Below, piece after piece: positions 33,901-44,890 of a stretch of 64,000 nt of DNA. Position 1 is the first letter of the stretch; each line of letters starts with the position of its first letter. The position numbers were made by a program, and so were the translations under genes. The stretch lies in NCBI RefSeq assembly GCF_021869535.1, contig NW_026262712.1:111349640-111413639 (forward strand). The letters are read 5' to 3'. The notes beneath the pieces are model-generated. The model saw only the letters and a list, made by a program, of their open reading frames with translations, ran no database searches and was not told the DNA's origin. The DNA comes from Mytilus californianus. Taxonomy: Eukaryota; Mollusca; Bivalvia; Mytilida; Mytilidae.

Positions 33901-34170
33901 GGGGTTAGTGCATATGAAGTTTGGTGCATGAGGGTTAATGCGGATTTTTTGACAGACTTACTTCTTTGAGATGTACTTCTCAATTTTCGTGATACCAATC
34001 TGTATCTTTAACTCGTATAGTTAAAGAAATTTCAGGTTAACAACATCTTGTTGCGCTTCTTCTGTCTGGTCTCCTTTTTACAGATGCTTTATTACTGCTC
34101 GTTGATTTGCTGCTCGTACTGTTTTGAGTTGCGAACCATCTCTATTTGTTTTATTTATCTATTAACTTTG
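30908..34170 (-). pseudogene. Older BEL/Pao retrotransposon, 5' half (gag, protease, most of RT)
   Basis: Reading leftward from about 34,150, QLKTVRAANQRAVIK starts gag, and LPKINRPTFGGNK...WSAFWDTYYSAVHEN (about 33,780-33,850) is the conserved gag domain. A protease-like domain lies at 31,675-31,974 (NISLLVGGDYYWSLVEDEII and GPTAVKSKIAFMLSGP). RT starts at 31,151-31,456 (PVKNESNTTPIRILYDC, LPSLNDCLSSTPPVLNKL) and runs to VVLFGAMNSPFILNV near 30,950. It stops at the inner element's target duplication. 32,640-33,440 has no recognisable BEL sequence and may be a further insertion. Frameshifts throughout. Confidence 0.7.
32640..33440. other. Non-coding stretch within the older BEL/Pao element
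   Basis: It contains two similar TATATGCGAACAAAT blocks (about 32,965 and 33,180). No coding sequence is recognised. Confidence 0.4.
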
Positions 34171-34179
34171 TTATACTTG

Positions 34180-34680
34180 TGAAAGAAAATATCGCCTTGC
34201 TATTTGAGATGCTTTATGATTCTATGATGCGTAGATTCTATTAGGTATATAGTTCGCTACTGACCCCTTACGGATCCATAAAGAGTTAGTAATTTTTTCA
34301 CCTTCTTTGGTCCGTAGGGGGTCAGTAGTGAACCGTATAACGAACTTATCGCACGCGAGACTTTTTCTGCAGCGAAAAAAAAAAACAATGAAATACAACA
34401 ACATCAATAGATGACGTCACCATTAACAGTAAACGTGACGTCATGAACCCACTATAAAATTTACTAACCCCTTACAGATATAAAGGGAGTCACCACGTGA
34501 CAGTGTTGAACCAATAACAACGTAATAAATTACCCGCGGTGCGATAAGTAACAATAGCGCTACGTTACATTACAATAGTGCGGGAAAGTTTTAATAAAAT
34601 TTTAATAGTTGAAATGTCAACCGTACATTTGTCTCACTATTTTCAGTCTTTGTATACAGTGTCCTACTGGTAAGAATAAC
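34180..34680. other. Non-coding interior of the inverted-repeat transposon
   Basis: Apart from the hairpin at 34,244-34,341 and two GACGTCA motifs near 34,410-34,445, I see nothing identifiable. Confidence 0.4.
34244..34341. repeat. Small foldback, stem about 38 bp
   Basis: CGCTACTGACCCCTTACGGA (from about 34,255) pairs with TCCGTAGGGGGTCAGTAGTG (about 34,310-34,330). The pairing extends outward through GTATATAGTTC/GAACCGTATAAC. The loop is about 25 bases. Confidence 0.75.
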
Positions 34681-35434
34681 ATACTGCTAGTTGAATTGAA
34701 AGCTTGTCCAAGCCCCTTTTATTCATAATAATGCCTGGGTAGGAAAGTGCACCAGAAACTAACAACAATATAACCATTTCCCTACTGCAAAGTTTCTGAC
34801 CTCAGGTGGTTAGATTGAAAACTATTATCCATATCTTCAACACATATGAAGACCTGGGTTGGAAATGCACATGAAAACTTCACTTGTCGTTCATTGTATG
34901 AGTTAACTATCAATAATGGGTATAGGCACATTTTTTCAGTTTTTATGTACAGTTCCCTACGGCAAAATTCGCCACCGGACATGGCTCAAATGATATAATA
35001 ATAACTTAGAAAAGGGCCCACTGGAAGGTTTTTTTGGGAGTTAGGCCCATTCGGTATTTGTAGATTTTCAAAGTTGTTGTTATAGAAGAAAATACCTCTC
35101 CACCTTACACTCTTTTGGTAAGCCTCGCCAACTTCGTACGGCAAAGTTTGCTACCGGACATGGCTCAAATGAAAGGTAATAACTTAGGGATAACCACACT
35201 GGAATGATTTTTTGGGAGTTAGGCCCATTCGAAATTGTTGGCGTTCAAAGTGGCTGTTAAGGAAAAACATACGTATACAACCTATATTCTTTCGGTAAGT
35301 CTCGCCAGCTCCGTACGGTAAAGTTCGCCACCGGACATGGCTCAAATGAAATGTAATAACTTGGGGATGGCCACACTGGAATGATTTTTTGGGAGTTAGG
35401 CCCATTCGAAAATTGTTGGCGTTCAAAGTTGGTA
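34680..35434 (-). repeat. 178-bp tandem array, right arm
   Basis: In reverse complement there are two clear units and one diverged unit between 34,950 and 35,434. A further very diverged trace (CCCTACTGCAAAGTTTCTGACC) lies before that. The array is much shorter than on the left. Confidence 0.85.
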
Positions 35435-36067
35435 GGTTTTCACTATACATTTTTTGGGGGAGGAGGGGGGCTTTCCATAAATATTTATATTTATATTTTT
35501 CAAATGTTTCTAGCCCTAAGGATATTTTTTTTATTGATTTAAGAAATATTGCATATAAAATACATCTTAAATGTTGTTTTATTGATAAAACTATATTTTA
35601 CATAAAGAATTATGCAACTGACATAAGGGTTTATATTCTAATTTACGACAGCTTAAAGGGGTCATAAAACGATTTCCGGGATTTAGAAATCAGGTTAGTA
35701 AGTGCTTTCAGTTACTGACGTCATTGGAGTTGGTTTGTCCAACGTTCACTTCTAAGGCTGAACATCTCTGGTCATTTAGACGTTAAAAAACAATATATAT
35801 CGTATTGGTAGCTAGAATTTCGAAAAAAAGTTGCTATTATCATTATTGGTATTTGAAACGGACTGAAATCCTTTGGGAATCACTACAAGCCGTGAAATTG
35901 TCGAATTCCGCTGTTAAATTACATTTAACTTAGATTTTGAGATTTTTGGAACGTTTGACTCTGATATAGTTTTTGGGTTTTTAGACATATCATCAAAATT
36001 GGCTGCTGGAAAAAAGTGGCTGTTATCTTGATTGGCTGCTAAAAGTGGCTGCCAGCTTGAGTCTAGT
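35434..36067 (-). repeat. Right terminal inverted repeat, unique part
   Basis: It is the reverse complement of 21,726-22,330 at about 98 % identity, with an extra 34-base block. Confidence 0.88.
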
Positions 36068-36239
36068 CAATAAAGTTATGGTTTTACTTATAAAATGCAC
36101 TTTTGTGTAAAACTTTTGTCCGACTTTTTATTATGAAGGAGATGCTGATTTTGAAGAGAATAGGTTAGATAATGGGATTATTGTTTCCACTGACAAATGT
36201 TGGCAGAAGAAAGGATCTGGGGTATCATACAATAGTCTG

Positions 36240-37420
36240 TCTGGTAACCTAAAAAGTATTTTATTAAAATAATGCATATTCTGCCATAATTGAAAACAAG
36301 AGCTGTAAGTATGACAGTAAACAAGTTCTTGTTTACATCTGTTGGTCTAACATGAGTGCACACGCTGAAATGTCGCCTTCTTTACTAACCATTGATATTA
36401 TGTTGATAGTCCTAAATAGAAAGCTTTTCTACAACTATAACTTACACTTAACATGATCCAAGAACATGATGTCAAGCTCATATAAACCAAACGAGAAATA
36501 CATGTACACCTTACAACTATTCAATATACTAAATATAGTTTACCTATTGTCTATTGTTTCTAAGAAACACACTTAACCAAGAAAACTAAACATTGACCAA
36601 TGAACCACGAAAATGAGGTCAAGGTCAGATGAACCATGCCATGCAGACATGTACAGCTTACAATCCTTCCATACAACAAATATTGTTGACCTATCGCTTA
36701 TAGTTAAGAAAAACAGACCAAAACAAATAAATTAAACACTAAGCAATGAACCATGAAAATGAGGTCAAGGTCAAATAAAACCTGCCAGACCTACATGTGC
36801 ATCATAAAATATTTCCATTCACCAAATACAGTTGACCTATTGCATACAGTTAGAAAAAAAGACAAAAATTCAATAACTTAACTTTGACCACTGAACCATG
36901 AAAATGAGTTCAAGGTCAGATGACACCTACCAGTTGAACATGAACACCTTACAATCATTCTATACACTAAATATAGAAGACCTACATGTATTGCATACAG
37001 TATAAGAAAAACAAACCAAAACACAAAAACTTAACTATAACCACTGAAGCATGAAAATGAGGTCAAGGTCAGATGACACCTGCCATTTGGATCTTTTCAT
37101 ACACCAAATATAATTATAGACCTATTTCTTATATTATCTGAGATATGCCTTGACCACCAAAACTGATCCATGAAATGAGGTCGAGGTCAAGTGAAAACTG
37201 TGTGACGGGTATTAAGACCTTGCAAGGTACGCACATACCAAATATAGTTAACCTATTATTCATAATAAGAGAGAAATTAACATAACAAAAAATCTTTACT
37301 TATTTTTCAATTAGTCTCTGATCCATGACAATGAGGTCAAGGACAATGGACATGTGACAGACGGAAACTTCGTAACATAAGACATCTATTATATACTAAT
37401 TATGAATCATCCAGATCTTC
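36240..37420 (+). repeat. Diverged ~150-bp tandem array with AGGTCAAGGTCA cores
   Basis: The landmark TGAACCATGAAAATGAGGTC recurs near 36,453 (diverged), 36,601, 36,747, 36,889, 37,045, 37,165 and 37,319. Intervals are 120-154. Between landmarks, CACCTTACAATCATTC..ACACCAAATATAGTTGACCTATTGC recurs as well. It is a common type of bivalve tandem repeat. Confidence 0.85.
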
Positions 37421-37985
37421 CTCCTTCTAAAATATTAAGCTTTTAAGAAGTTAGCTAACACTGCCGCCTTAACCCCCTCCGCCCGATCACTATCCATATA
37501 CCGAGTTTTCTGCTACAAAAGACGCAGGCTAGACAAAAACGTCAATATTTCAAGGATCATAACTCCTAAACAGTTGAAAATATGGATTTCTGTAATGAAT
37601 AAATTGTATGTTTGCATTTTTCTTAAGGTGTTGCAACCCTCATTGGTAAAAAAACAAAGAAAATTCTTCATCCCACACAGAGGGTTTCCAGGTGAAGAAT
37701 ATGTGAATCTGCTAAAAAGAAAGGGGATTTAGCAAGAGTTTATGAATGCAAACAAAATTGGAATGGCTCTGCCAAAGTGATGGAAGGGGATATGTCAACC
37801 CCCCCCCCCCCCAACCTGGTATAGTGGTGTAACTACAACATAAGAACTATAAAAATCAGTTGAAAAGGGCTTAACTCATCTGATCTACAAAAAGCAGAAA
37901 GACATCTAACAAAAGCACAGACACGACAAAAAAGACACCAAGTACAGATCTGAGAGTACTAGCAGTTACTTACAGCTGTTCAAAG
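37420..37985. other. Unassigned stretch with poly-C tract
   Basis: A run of about 15 C lies at 37,799-37,813. Part of 37,820-37,985 resembles the long dispersed repeat. No gene is seen. Confidence 0.45.
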
Positions 37986-37989
37986 CCTA

Positions 37990-38145
37990 TAACAACTACT
38001 TAAAACAACATGCTGAAGCCCGCCTCCGGGTGTTGGATTTTCTCGCTGTGTTGAAGACCCATTGGTAGCTTTCGGCTGTTTTCTGCGCTTTGGTCAGGTT
38101 GTTGTCTCTTTGACATAATCCCCGTTTCCATTCTCAATTTTATCT
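37990..38145 (-). repeat. Dispersed repeat (CGCCTCCGGGTG family), minus orientation
   Basis: Same family as 20,728-20,863, ending ATAATCCCCGTTTCCATTCTCAATTTTA. Confidence 0.8.
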
Positions 38146-38159
38146 GAGACTAAAAAAAA

Positions 38160-38820
38160 ATTTTTTTTATTACCCTTTAAATGCCCTTTGGCATTCATTT
38201 GGTTTGCTGCATGTCTCATTGATAAAAAATTCCAACTTCTTCTTGTATTTATTTGCAGTCCATTCTAATGTCAATCTCCTCTTTCTGATTACGTCCTTAT
38301 TATTGGGAAAGCAAAACAAAAAGATTCTTTTTATTCAGAGTAAACGTGATTAATCACATTTGAGAACATAAAATTAAAAGACCGTCAATGAAATATCCAA
38401 TTCTATAGGATTGTGGTTATTAAAAACACCGTAATATTTCCAAACATGGGCTATTTGATTGTTAGTTATTGCTGTTATCAAATGTTTGTATAAATTGTAT
38501 TTTAATTACATAATTACATTTTTTGTACATAGGTGAATACAAATTTTATGCAAGTGAAGAATAACTTATAACTATCTAAACGTCCCATTCATTAAATATT
38601 ACCGTGGATTTCAAATACAATATTTGCGTTCAAACGAGATATCCTTACCATGATTGTTTATAGGTCTTTGTTGTTGATTTTTTTTGCAATTTTGTCATCT
38701 CTGTTGTTGATTCCTGTTTTTTGTTGTTGTTGCATACATTATATATATTCCTACATGGCGCGTGTGTGTGTATGTTTGCTTTGGTTGATCTTTTACATAA
38801 CACACATGTTTAGCCATTCA
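38160..38820. other. Unassigned AT-rich stretch
   Basis: A hydrophobic open frame (38,650-38,856) is present, but it is low-complexity TTG/TTT sequence without a splice donor in the right phase. No gene is called. Confidence 0.45.
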
Positions 38821-38824
38821 CATC

Positions 38825-39013
38825 CAAATAAAGTATGTACAACTAACAACTACTGACTATAATCGTTCGTCCTGATGGTTTGTCCAAATAAAAGTATGCA
38901 CAAGTTAAACTACTGACTATAATCGTTCGTCCTGATGGTTTGTCCAAATAAAAGTATGTACAATTTAAACTACTGACTATAATCGTTCGTCCTGAAGGTT
39001 TGACCAAATAAAT
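38825..39013 (+). repeat. 60-bp tandem repeat, about 3 copies
   Basis: CTACTGACTATAATCGTTCG followed by TCCTGATGGTTTGTCC recurs at exact 60-base steps. Confidence 0.95.
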
Positions 39014-39409
39014 AATATAATTGTGATGAGAATACAAACTAATTAGGTTTATAGGGAGGTACTAAGGAGGTTTATAGGGGTACAATTTGACCCTTTTTTA
39101 ATACCGACTGTCAATTAGTTACATGTATAAGCATCAGTGTGTTTCTTCGCATCGTAGGATCTTTGTTGTATATACGTTTCTCATAAAAATAACTACTGTT
39201 TATGTAAAGATACAATCCTCACACTACATAACTCTTTGAATAGTTCAACTGTAAGAAAAGAAGCACATATGTTAACTTAAGTTTCGTAAGTAGTATAAAA
39301 TGGTTCTAAGTTCATTATTTGTTTGGCTCTAACCAATTTTTAAAAGTTTCTATTTGATTGCATGTACACTATTCTTATTAAACAATGAGCAGTGATAAAA
39401 CTTCTCTGT

Positions 39410-39600
39410 CATACTTTCGGGTCATTTCGGGGCCTTTAATAGCTGACTATGCGGTATGGGTTTTACTCATTGTTGAAGGCCGTACGATAACTTATACATG
39501 TAGTTGTTAATAAATCTTCTATGTCATTTGGTTCCTGATGGAGAGTTGTCTCATTGGCAATTTTACAACATCTTCTTATTTTTATATTATGTTTTACTTT
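39410..39600 (-). repeat. Dispersed mussel-type repeat, partial, minus orientation
   Basis: GGGGCCTTTAATAGCTGACTATGCGG, GTTGAAGGCCGTACG and GAGAGTTGTCTCATTGGC are the reverse of blocks at 13,316-13,500. Confidence 0.75.
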
Positions 39601-39854
39601 TGCATACCGGGATTCACGCGGAGCAACAACCCTCTGACTAGCTGCACTAAATATCTTATTAAGGAGTTTGGAACATTTCAACAGTTTAAACGTTAAAAGC
39701 CGGAATAGGTTAACAGTGATAGTTTATTTTCAAATGAATGAATAAAGCCTTCACATTTTTTCCGTCACAAAATTTATCAACAACTACCTTTATTTTCGAC
39801 TGAAATCTGTTATTTAAAAAAGTATTAAGAGTTAGGTAGAATACACCAATGGGT

Positions 39855-40080
39855 TAATCAAAAGCCATAAGTCAAAGAGAGTCACACAATTCCGTTGCCA
39901 AAAAGAAAAATTATGAAAAGACAGACAACATTCTACAGAACACTATATAAAACTGTAAGTCTGAACAACAAGCACTCCAGCAACAAATCGATAGGGATAC
40001 CAGGAGCTCCGGAAAATTTATCGGTTTTATCGGGTTCTGCTCTACTAGTGACACCTGATTTTGATACAGGCGATGCATGT
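39855..40080 (-). repeat. Diverged reverse-transcriptase element tail, minus orientation
   Basis: Its GCTCCGG context and AGACAGACAACATTCTACAGAACAC resemble the tail at 1-350 loosely. Confidence 0.45.
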
Positions 40081-40099
40081 GATAGCGATATTTGAAATG

Positions 40100-40598
40100 C
40101 ACTTAAAAATAATTCTACTTGACAAAGATGGTTTTCGTTATTTCTATCAAGTTATTTAGAACAAAAGACTTCATGACATCCGCTTATGCCTATATCCGTG
40201 AACTAAGTTTAGAATTTCGTTGTTGCTTTCTCCTTATATTTTAGTCAGTGGGTGTTTTTATATCAGGTTTTTGAAGATATCTGATTCATCCCTTCATAAC
40301 TTCTTTAAACTTGTCATAACTCTCTGTACGGAGTGCGCTAGTTCTAAGTTGATCTCCTTTTTGTCATATGAGATTCTGGATGGGGGTCCTTCATTTCTGT
40401 ATTCTCTAATCTATCATTAGGTATTTTTTCTCTATTCTTTATACCTTAGTATCCCATCATTTATCTAAGGTACAAACCAAATATTCTATATCGATAATGA
40501 CAATGTGTGTAATATTGTACATTGTGAGGCTATTCATAAAATGTTCTTAAGTCATATTAAAGGGAAAATGTGTAAAGTCATTTTCAACATCTATACTG

Positions 40599-40646
<48 letters not shown>

Positions 40647-40990
40647 GCAAAGTCGGAAATATTTGTGATATGACGTATAAATGTAGTGTTTTGTATTTCC
40701 TAAATGTGTCTTTGAAACAATCTTTTTTCCACAGAAAACGCAAATTTTTGAGAAAATATCTAAATTCGGAGACCGTTATCGATCCGTGTCTTATACGCTT
40801 TCGCGCATGCTCAGTCGACGAACTGCCCGACAACTCGGCCCACGGCCAATTCGCACCACTCAAACACTCTCACTAATTATTACAACTTGCATCACTTTAT
40901 CAAACTCGCACCACTCAAAAAAAAAAAAGAAATATAACAAACTCGAAGAAATGTGTTTCGTCCTTTAAACTATCAAAATATTTTTGTTTA
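40100..40990. other. Unassigned stretch upstream of gene copy 3
   Basis: The missing first exon of gene copy 3 was sought here and not found. Only the last ~40 bases (ATCAAAATATTTTTGTTTATACG) align with intron 1 of copy 2. Confidence 0.45.
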
Positions 40991-41002
40991 TACGTTATTT
41001 AG

Positions 41003-43924
41003 AAGCGGAAGCACAGAGTTGTTCTGCTCCAAAAATGCAATCTTGCGTCTCATCCTTAGGGAGCTTAATAACACAGGCAGCGTTAGACAAGGAGAAAATA
41101 TGCAGGTCAGATGTTGTTTTATATAGTACTTTGTATATTATTTACACACTTAAACATCGCTACATTAAAAATTGTCGTTTTCATTTACATATAACATGCT
41201 ATGAAATGAAAATGACGAATAAAGAAAAACAGTTACATCTTCAATAAATGAAGGTAGCTATCACAAAAAAATTTAGTTAAAGAATTAGAACTTCGACGCT
41301 ACTGTAGATGTATATCATTCACAAATTAATAAAACAGCTGTACATGTTTAAAACATTAATATTTATTTTTCTAATCAAAATTTGTTCATATGCTATTTCA
41401 CTGTTTTGTTTATTTTAAAAACAGTGCAGGAAATATCTATCTGGAATGTGTTACTAAAGTTGTAACTGACTGCAGTTTAGATGTAGGTCAGACCTTAATC
41501 AAAGCAAAACAGGTCCTATCCCAGTTCGGCTGTGTTAGTGATAGTGGTAATTATTTTAATCTTAATCATATCTGGTATACATAACAATATAACTATCAAT
41601 GTGTTTCACTAATGTGTCTCATGTTGACGTCTGGTCTACTAAATGATACGCCTGATACAAAATGATCCATAGCAACACGGAAAAATTCTCAAAACGTTTA
41701 AACGAATTTTCCCGGTATTGCCATGTTTCTCGTCGTAATTAGAATAACATTCTTTACAAAAGAAATTGCTTTTATATCAATTCATTCTACTAAATACATT
41801 ATTGCCGACAAAACGTTACCACTTTACAATCTGCGTAGCTTTTATCTTCCGGCGTACTAATTTGATGAGTCCCATATTGATACCTTCTGTAAGAAATTTG
41901 TCGCTCCGTCATTGATTCTTTTATAAAAAAAATAAAAGTCATTTAGAAAATAAAATTGCTGATGAATTAGTCTCAGACTAATTACTAGAATCGTTTAACT
42001 ATTTAAGAACTATTTTCAACGTCTGTTAGCACAAGTACAGCTTAGTTGTAGGGTGTCTCTTTTCAGTGCCTCTTGTTTTAAAATCAACCAACTGAACCAA
42101 GGTCCTAAAATTCGTTTTAATTAATATCTTTTCATTTTATATATTTTTTGTTCTTTGTCTCATTAATGTGTCGGAGGGTAATTATTATCAAGATGCCGAA
42201 ACTCAAAATGCATTTTTGGAGTATGTGTTTTACAGAGCTTTTGTTGGGGCATGACAACATACAGTTAGGAAATGTGTACTAATTGTCATTTAAACATGTC
42301 ATTGACAGAAAGATCTCCGTCTGATTACGTTGGTTAAAATTGTAAGATTATCTTTCTATTAGTCAGTACTTCAATAGTATAACTGGGTCGCTTCCCCTAC
42401 TGGTGGACTGTCAGTACCTAAGGTTGTCAGCTTTCTAGTAGTCAGTACTTCAGCAGTACGACTAGGTTGCTTCCCCTACTGTTGGAATGTCAGTACCTAA
42501 GATTGACACCTTTCTAGTAGTCAGTACTTCAGTAGTACAACTGGGTCGCTTCTCCTGCTGGTGGAATGTCATTACTTAAGGTTGTCATATTTCTAGTAGT
42601 CAGTACTTCAGTAGTAAAAACTTGGTCACTTTTCCTGCTGGTGGAATGTCAGTCTCAGATGTTGTCATCTTTCTTGTAGTCAGTACTTCAGTGGTACAAC
42701 TGGGTCGCTTCCCATACCCGTGGAATATCAGTCCCTAAGATTATCATTTTTCCCGAAGTCAGTACTTCAGTGGTACAACTGGGTCGCTACCCCTACTCAT
42801 GGAAAATCAGTATCAAAGGTTATCATCTTTCTAGCAGTGAGTACTTCAGTGTTACAACTGGGTCAATTTTTCTACTGGTGGAATGTCAGTACCTAAGGTT
42901 ATCATCTTTCTCGTAGTCAGTACTTCAGTGGATCAACTGGATCGCCTTCCCTATTGATGGATGTCATGACCTAAGGTTATCATCTTGTTCGTGGTCAGTA
43001 CTTCAGTAGTACAAGTGGGTCGCTTCCCCTACAGGTTGAATGTCAGAAACTTATTAAGGTTATCATCTATTTTGTTGTCAGTTCTTCAGTAGTACAACTT
43101 TATCGACCCCCCTAAACTGGTGGAATGTCAGTACCTAATGTTATCATCTTTTTCGTGGTTAGTTCTTAAATAGTACAACTTGGTCGCTTCCCATACTGAT
43201 GGATGTCAGAAACTAAGGTTATCATCTTTCTCGTAGTCTCCAACTGGTGGAATGTCAGTACCTGCGGCTATAATATTTCTAGTAGTCAGTACCTCAGTAG
43301 TACAAATCGGCTATTTGCCCTGCTATTGGAATGACCTTCTAGAGAATATTCGATTGGTTTGCTGTCGCTGCCGATACACAATACATTTGGACCATCTACA
43401 AAGTGATGAGTTAGGGTTAAAAAATTTCAGGTCGAAAATAATGAATTTTTACGAAAATAGTGAATTTGTACGAGAATAATAGTTTCAGCTTGTCGGGTTG
43501 CATTGACATTTAACGATTTTGACTCATCAAGTGAAAAAAAACTGTTTGTGTAAAATAATTTATAACTTTATGTCAAAATTATTATTTTTACTCCTTGCAT
43601 CAAACTGGTTTCATATTCTTACGTTTTTTAAAGAATTGTATACATGAAAACCGTTTTTAATTATTCATGTTGGTCATTGTTATTGATATTTCTTCACTTG
43701 TCTTTACAATGAGTTTTTTTTTTAATTTCTATATTTGTTTGTAGGATGCATTACGAATTAACATTAAACAAGTCAAATACATTCTATTTAAGGCTGTTTT
43801 ATAATTCAAAACATTCTTGTTTTAAAATTATTTTTTTCCAGGTGCTGGAAGTCTTGTGATCAACTTGGTTACCTTGGGGTTAGGACTTGCATTTTATAAA
43901 CTCTTGTTGTACCTTATTGTATAA
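41003..43924 (+). CDS. Six-cysteine small secreted protein, copy 3 (exons 2-4; first exon not found)
   Basis: Exons are 41003-41105, 41425-41546 and 43842-43924, with acceptors TTTAG, ACAG and CCAG and donors GTCAG and GTAATT. Phases (1, 2, 1) equal those of copy 1. The deduced part starts EAEAQSCSAPKMQSC. It keeps all six cysteines of copy 1 and the core YLECVTKVVTDCSLD and AKQVLSQFGC. It ends in SGAGSLVINLVTLGLGLAFY plus a hydrophobic tail and TAA, a GPI-anchor-like or membrane end. No stop or frameshift is seen, unlike copy 2. An exon coding for a signal peptide ending in phase 1 must lie upstream, but I cannot recognise it, so copy 3 could be a 5'-truncated duplicate. Function unknown; a secreted or surface role is inferred. 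Confidence 0.65.
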
Positions 43925-44890
43925 CTAAATACACAACGACAATCATGGCGCCAAGAATGAATGGACTTATATCAATGATAATTTTCAAACATGCAAAATA
44001 GATTAAACAAAATCTCACATGATCCGTTTGATTCAATTGATTCATAGTCAATATTACAACAAATGAAATAATACATGGATTCAGTAGTCTGCATCCATTA
44101 GTTATTATGATAATTGAATTTAAATACAGTATGTGCATATTTGATCATATATATGTAACATTCTTAAATGTGTCAATCCCCTTAAAAATGTCCGCCAGTT
44201 GATTAATGATGCTAGTACCTGATGCATGTGCATTGTATTGTCCAAATCACAGTCCATTTGTATGTAACAAAACTTTTCTTCTTTCCAATTGATAACTTAC
44301 AATTTATATTTTTAACAATTTTTTTAAATGCTATTTTTTGAGGCCAAAAAGATTTCTTACCTTCCTACTCCAAACGTCTCCGCTTATTTACTCCGCTCAA
44401 ATGTATCCTATTTTGAACTCGGCAAATCGTGAACAAAACATGAAGCGCTTATATATCGTCAATAATGTCTACGGAAACATGAGGGACTGGAATAAAAACA
44501 TTTGTTTTTTTATAGAGTTCGAAGACTAAGAAATCTAAAACCGCCATCCAATGGATACAGAGCTTTTTGGGTTCAGCGCCCGGGGATTAAAAAAGGTACC
44601 CAGAATAAGATAAAATAAAATAAAATCTACAATAGAGACCTCTTAAGATTTCAGAGATGGTAATAAATATTACAAATGATATTTCAAAAGATACATACTA
44701 TTTATTTCACGCAGTGAATGTTAGTCACAAAAAATGTTTACAAAAGAATAAATAAAGGCTCAAATTTGTAAAACCTAAGTTTATAATTTGTTCGCCACCT
44801 AATAACACCAGAACTATTTGTCACTGGACGGTAAGCAATCACTTATATTATAAACTACCATATCTGTCTATGGTTGGTTTTTTTTTTCTT
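42070..44890 (+). repeat. Segmental duplication, right copy (partner near 14,700-16,280)
   Basis: It shares intron 3, exon 4 and the 3' flank of the six-cysteine gene with the left copy. The size difference is mainly the 79-bp minisatellite. Confidence 0.75.
42345..43330 (+). repeat. 79-bp minisatellite, about 12 units, in intron 3 of copy 3
   Basis: AGTCAGTACTTC starts at 42361, 42440, 42519 and 42598 and continues at about 79-80 base steps to near 43,290. Each unit has the form GTAGTACAACTGGGTCGCTT then CCCCTACTGGTGGAATGTC then AGTACCTAAGGTTATCATC. Confidence 0.95.

Larger units (their letters stand above)
21717..36076. mobile_element. 14.3-kb Foldback/MULE-like inverted-repeat transposon with 9-bp target duplication
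   Basis: The termini 21726 and 36067 begin ACTAGACTCAAGCTGGCAGC on opposite strands. They are flanked outside by CAATAAAGT (21717-21725) and CAATAAAGT (36068-36076), a perfect 9-bp direct repeat. Each inverted repeat is a ~0.6-kb unique end followed inward by a 178-bp tandem array (about 8.5 units left, about 2.5 clear units right). Drosophila FB elements have tandem-array inverted repeats and 9-bp target duplications and belong to the Mutator-like group; the match in plan is inference. No transposase is visible inside, so it would be non-autonomous. The interior is filled with nested BEL/Pao retrotransposons. Confidence 0.78.

Noticed and set aside
38650..38856. Signal-peptide exon for gene copy 3
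   Set aside because: Hydrophobic but low in complexity, no phase-1 donor, no similarity to exon 1 of copies 1 and 2.
38843..39037. Repetitive protein with a repeated KPSGRTIIVSS motif
   Set aside because: It is the translation of the 60-bp tandem repeat, whose length is a multiple of three; nothing else supports a gene.
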